From assembly GCF_000499385.1 (NCBI RefSeq), contig NW_013655150.1, forward strand, positions 1 through 51,086: a stretch of DNA of 51,086 nucleotides, written 5' to 3'. Under the pieces are notes generated by a model. That model had not been told where the DNA came from and made no database searches. It saw only the letters and a program-made list of their open reading frames with translations. Positions 46,693-51,086 of the stretch are shown here, piece by piece; position 1 is the stretch's first letter; every line of letters starts with the position of its first letter. The stretch comes from Eimeria necatrix. Lineage: Eukaryota; Apicomplexa; Conoidasida; Eucoccidiorida; Eimeriidae. Position numbers and translations under genes: made by a program.

Positions 46693-49094
46693 TTTGGCTG
46701 TGTGGGAGGCAGGGGGGCAGAGCCGCTCTGTACAACTCAACGTCAGCTTTACTAACGTCCCCTTTGCATCAAAGTAAAAACAAATGAGCCCATGGCACTC
46801 TATTTTAACCGAGGTGATCAATGTAAGACGCCCGGCTACTGCTGGTTCGCATGGTAGCACCGCCAGAAGGGCTGACGCTGCTCCGGCCCGCTGCTGCTCG
46901 CCTTTGTAGGCGTTGAATGTCAACTACATAGCTAAGAACCTTTATTTCTTTGAAGTCGTGATGCTTTCTATTCACATTTCATGCTGCAGTTCGGCATCGA
47001 AGCGGTAAACTGTCCTGCTGTTCCTCTTGCTTCTCTTGCTCTACATTTCTTACCCAAATCACCACACGGTCAGTTGTTGTCCCTCTGCAGAGCATCTACC
47101 CCCTTGAAAACTTTCCTGGGGTCTTGGACGATGTTAATCTACTATTGTGTTCTGACCGTGCGCAGTGTATTGGTTCCCGTGAAGTGGGGGCGAGAATATA
47201 CAACACACCTATGTTACCAGAGGCTGAAGTAGCGTAAATCATTGTTCACAGTCATCACGAAGTACACAGTACATACTCTATGCCGTACTGAAGCTGTCAT
47301 TAGCGAGTTCCGCGAGGCCCTGAACAGATATTTAACACGGGGGAAACTGTGGGAGTAATCACGTGTCTTCCGCAAGGCGCAAGTCGCTGGCTTTCAACAC
47401 AATGGTGCTCAAGAAGCAGACAACAAAAGACGGGCTGCCAACCTCACTTTCCTCCCAGAAGGGGTGCCAAAGAGCCCGCCGCGCCTCCGTGTACCAAGAT
47501 GTGCCGAGTACGCTACCCAAAACATTGAGTATGCCTTCAGCGCATGTTGGGAGGTGTATGTGGTTGTTGCAGTGGCCTGTTTTTTTGGGTGAACAACTCC
47601 AATGCTCCTCATCTGGATTCAGGCTCAGCAAGAGCGGCACTGCTTCATGCGACTGCTCTGCGATAAAGCCCGACCACCGACCAACACTGGCACCGGGAGT
47701 GCAAGCATTTGGAACAATTTAGGGTTCCCTTTAATTTGCATATTGTTGGATCGCCTTGTCTCTTCCCTGTTTTCAAGGCAGAGTCAGCGTGCTCCCAGCT
47801 CCTCACGAAATTAGGCACCTATATAAGGCAACTCCAGCAACTTCTTGCATTGCACACACTGTCGTTGTGCAATACATTCAAAAGCTATATTTACTGAAAG
47901 TTTATACCCGCTGCAGTTTTTTCAAGGCCGCTGTCCCCACTGTTAGTAATCTTTCATGCTGAAAAATCTAAGCAAACGGAACTGCAAAGGCCATTAAATA
48001 TTTATCCTGTTACTCATGGCGGCGCATTGGGTTAACTGCTTACTAAAGTGAGCATTCTGCTTCACTTAAAGGTTTTCAAGTTGACTTTTGTGAAGATTTG
48101 GTATTAAACTGAGAGAAAGCTATGTTGTGTCCAGCTGAGCTGCGACAGATTTAGGAAAACTGGCGGCCTGGGCATAGAAGCAAAAAGTACGAAGTAGAGT
48201 GAATATTGCTACCTGGAAAGCTGAAACAGTTTCCATGATTGAAGATTTGGGACATCAAACGGCGTTTATTACCTGCAGCTTATTCCGGTAGCAAAAGTGC
48301 TGTATGGCGTTTTCCTACTATTGCAAACGTATTCGTTAGGCTGAGCAGCATACGAACATTCTTCTTAAAGAAAATGAAGAAAAGGTTTCAGCGTACGGGG
48401 CAGACGACGCTGAGGCTGCTTTCCCGTATGCTCTGGGACACTTTAAGCTTGCGGCTATGTCACACACAAACAGATTACCTGCTTGCTGAGTAACTTGGTA
48501 GAGGAACAATTCCACGCGCTTGTGCGGCGCTGATTCGTGAGCATAGCCTGAATGAAAACGTGCTGTGAGTGGAAGCGCTGCTAACCAAATTGCACGGTGA
48601 ATGTATGCATACTGCGCTCAGCTAATGTTGAGTTGCTCTAGACAAATTTGATCATACGGGTTATGCTGTGAGCGCTAATCAAATGAATACCATCCTTTCA
48701 GGTTTGGAATGTGTTAGAATTTGGCGGGAAGCAATGGAAAATAAGACTGGCTTTCGACAGGTCCCCAGGGCCATGAGTTTCGGAGTGATCCTAGAACGAT
48801 CACGGCACAGCCTTTGACCTGTTTTGCGGGAAATATTGTGAAATGCAGGCAATATCTTTCCTCAACAAGCTCTAGCAGCACGAGATCTCAAACATGGGGT
48901 TAGCACGTACAATGCATCGTAATCCCATGCCCAAACACAATTTGTTGGTTGCAGAGTTGGGCATCGGCTGAGGTTGCTGGTGCTGTGCTGAAACAGAAGA
49001 AAAAGCCGCTGTCTTCTTCAACTCGAATATGAAACGTGCAGAAAGAAGCTGTTTACTTATGAGTATGTTACGCTAGCCATCTTTTGAGATTTTC
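46693..49094. other. Gene-poor stretch upstream of GDI
   Basis: Should include the GDI promoter at its left end. Overlapping open frames on both strands at 47359-47722 have no recognised domain; the minus frame contains TSWYTEARRALWHPFWEESE, which looks protein-like, but I cannot support a gene. Nothing else structured was seen before the LTR. Confidence 0.4.
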
Positions 49095-49715
49095 TGTAGT
49101 GCACAGCGCCTACTGCTGCGACTACGCTGCTACTTGCCCCTCGAGCAGGGCCTACAAACGGCACCTAACGTTGGCCCATTTCCTTGAAACAGTAGCTTAT
49201 GTACATCGAAATACAGTTATTCTTAACTTTCCAAAATCTGTTGTTGTTCGAGTCGTCCCACTTGGGGTGCTCGCCTCCTAGGCCCTGTGGGGAGGAGGCC
49301 TGCTGTAGTGCGCGGTGCCTACTGCTGCGACTACGCTGCTACCTGCCCCTCGAGCAGGCCTACAAACTACGCCTAGCGTAGCCACATTTCTCGGACACTA
49401 TAGCTTTATTCCATCGAAATACAACAGTTCTTAAGTGTTTCAAATCTGTCTGTTCGATTCGCCCCACTCTGGGAGCTCGCCTCGTAGGCCCTATGGGGAG
49501 GAGGCCCGCACTGGTGCCGGCGCTATCACCAGCCCCAGTCTCCACACAATTTCCACACATTTTACGTATTCATTTGAACTAATAGACAGCTTTTCTTAAT
49601 TCTTTCCTATTAGGAGGGTCCTGTCCTCCTCCAGTGTTGCGACCCCTTGTAGGTCGCTAGCTAGCTATCATCTCTCGGACACTAGCCAGCCCCATTGTAG
49701 TGCCTGTGCACTACA
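49095..49715 (-). repeat. Chromoviral 3' LTR with duplicated end segment
   Basis: The LTR proper is 49304-49715 (412 bp), bounded by TGTAGTGC and GCACTACA, with a 20-bp palindromic tip TGTAGTGCCTGTGCACTACA at 49696-49715. A second, diverged copy of its first 209 bp lies directly to the left (49095-49303), also starting TGTAGTGCACAG. Both copies contain ACTGCTGCGACTACGCTGCT. Directly right of 49715 the minus strand reads GGCAAGGGGGGAATT, a polypurine tract in the correct place for a minus-strand element, so this is its 3' LTR. Confidence 0.88.
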
Positions 49716-49730
49716 AATTCCCCCCTTGCC
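49716..49730 (-). other. Polypurine tract (plus-strand primer site)
   Basis: The minus strand reads GGCAAGGGGGGAATT immediately before the 3' LTR. This is the position and composition expected for the primer of second-strand DNA synthesis. Confidence 0.8.
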
Positions 49731-49940
49731 GGACTGAAGAGACCTACCCCCAGAACACATTACTTTTGCCTTTTTCAATATCTGTGCTCTTCTAAAGCTG
49801 ACGTCGTGAGCGCACGCGGTGCGCAGCGCTCCCTCACCCCTCCTCATTGAGGGGTGCCCTTGCTGTAGGCGGTGGAATGTGACGGACCCATACCTCTAAG
49901 CCTCGGAAGGACCAATGTTGTTTCGAGCCTGAAGACGTCT

Positions 49941-51086
49941 TCATTGGCGGCGTCGCCAAGCGAGAAGCAAAGCCGGGCAGCTAGTAAGGTGATGAGCTGG
50001 CTCCCATGTAGCTTGATCTTCAGGGGTCCCGCGCCACTTCACGAGGTACTGGGCTGCATCTCCCGAGCCGCGTTGGTCCATAATATAGTCGACTTCGTAT
50101 TCCTCTGTGGGATTGACTGCTGCATCGTGGATAGGAGGCCAGGCAGCGTCGGCTGCCGAGGGAGCCAAAGCGGGAGGGCGGGGGCGGTGGGGAACTAGCT
50201 GCGAAACGTGGAAAACGTCATGGCATTCATTAGTGGGAGGCAGAGCGAGACGGTAAGCGACAGTTCCTATGCGTTTGATGACTTCGAAGGGTCCGCGGTA
50301 ACGGGGCTTGAACTTAGGGCAGCTGTTGAAAGGCGGTAGGTGCTTGCTGCTGAGCCAGACCTTGTCTCCCACCGCATACTCCACTGTTCAGCGCTTTGTG
50401 TCTGCGTAGTACTTCTGCTGCCATTTTGCCTCCAGGATGTGACTCTGTGCTCTGTCGCAGAGCTGCCGGAAAAGCTTAGTCATCGGAGGAGTGAGCGTAG
50501 GAGCTAACGCGCCTACGATATCAAGGTCCGCAGCAGTCAACAGGTTCTCTCCAATCATGACCTCGAAAGGAGAGAGCTCAGTGGATGAATGACTTGTGGT
50601 GTTGTAGGCAAGTTCCAGGGCCGGAAGCAAACGCTCCCACTCGCGTTCGTCAGATTTGATATAGGTACGAAGCATCTGCTCTAGTGTGCGGTTAACCCGT
50701 TCAGTTTGGCCGTCTCTTTGGGGATGGTAGGACGAGGACATGCACCGTTTGATGTTAAAGCGGCGACAGAGCTGGTTCCAAAGATCCGACTGGAAACGGG
50801 GGTCGCGGTCCGATATGAGCGCCTCTGGAAAACCGTGATAGCGGATAAGGGGGTCTGCGAAAAGCTCCACGGTGTCTGCTGCTGTGAATGACTTCTTCGC
50901 AGGAACGAAATGAGCCATCTTGCTGAGGGAGTCGACCATGACAAGAATCGAGTCGTGCCCTGTCGTTGTAAGGGGAAGATGTGCGACAAAGTCGAGACTC
51001 ACGTGCGCCCATCGACGAGAAGGGATGAGCAACTGTTGAAGAAGGCCTGCAGGCTTCTGGTTAATGGACTTTGAAGCGCGACAGTG
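49941..51086 (-). pseudogene. Integrase plus chromodomain of a chromovirus, cut by window edge and one in-frame UGA
   Basis: The C-terminal half of a Ty3/gypsy pol. The integrase catalytic core shows D-D-E motifs: VSLDFVAHLPLTTTGHDSIL, ALISDRDPRF, YHPQRDGQTERVNRTLEQML. Next come FEVMIGENLL and a GPY/F-like segment (VGDKVWLSSKHLPPF, FKPRYRGPFEVIKRIGTVAY). It ends in a chromodomain (EYEVDYIMDQRGS, QYLVKWRGTPEDQATWEP), which directs chromoviruses to marked chromatin. One TGA at 50390-50388 interrupts the frame between core and GPY/F parts; reading continues in the same frame on both sides. The frame is open to the right edge, so RT and RNase H lie outside the window. Apart from that codon the sequence is well preserved and looks younger than the left element. 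Confidence 0.92.

Noticed and set aside
50388..50390. Recoded UGA (selenocysteine or readthrough) in integrase
   Set aside because: No supporting structure was seen; a nonsense mutation in a decaying element is simpler.

Overview
The window looks like nuclear DNA of a coccidian apicomplexan, most likely Eimeria. The evidence is (i) dense CAG/CTG triplet runs inside exons and introns, read as poly-Gln, -Ala, -Ser or -Leu depending on frame; (ii) eukaryotic genes with many short GT-AG introns; (iii) scattered telomere-like CCCTAAA/TTTAGGG heptamers; and (iv) decayed Ty3/gypsy LTR elements with a chromodomain integrase, a type known from Eimeria. I do not name the species.

Layout, left to right: ribosomal protein eS6 (+, 117-881); a multi-exon TPR protein resembling APC/C subunits CDC23/CDC27 (-, core 3763-4851) with further probable exons up to 7725; the 40S assembly factor LTV1 (-, 9510-14058, at least ten exons); divergent to it an A-type Fe-S carrier (ISCA2-like, +, 14660-15843, two exons); a long symplekin-like gene (+, about 17675-26852); an RBBP4/MSI1-type WD40 histone chaperone (-, 27143-29404, three exons); a decayed gypsy-type gag/protease/RT block (-, 31058-35345) split by a nested, partly inverted LTR cluster (33066-34336); a gene-poor stretch with a 48-bp tandem repeat; SBDS (+, 37780-40922, four exons) with a very long Gln/Glu/Arg-rich tail and a C2H2 finger; an intergenic stretch with an in-frame protein-level repeat and a 65-bp-arm inverted repeat; Rab GDI (-, 43082-46692, ten exons); a gene-poor stretch; and the 3' end of a chromoviral element (LTR, polypurine tract, chromodomain, integrase; -, 49095-51086), which runs off the right edge.

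The host genes are housekeeping genes. Three concern ribosome production (eS6, LTV1 for 40S, SBDS for 60S). Others act in mRNA 3'-end processing (symplekin), chromatin assembly (RBBP4-like), Fe-S cluster delivery (ISCA2-like), Rab recycling (GDI) and possibly cell-cycle ubiquitination (TPR protein). They are separate transcription units on both strands, not an operon.

Exon junctions were placed by hand from splice signals, reading-frame phase and family conservation. Several genes close exactly in phase (SBDS 724 aa, GDI 463 aa, RBBP4-like 597 aa, ISCA2-like 331 aa). Two of the introns required this way begin with GC instead of GT. I found no convincing new multi-gene system. The most unusual items are the GC-AG introns, the SBDS tail, the nested/inverted LTR cluster and the intergenic hairpin.
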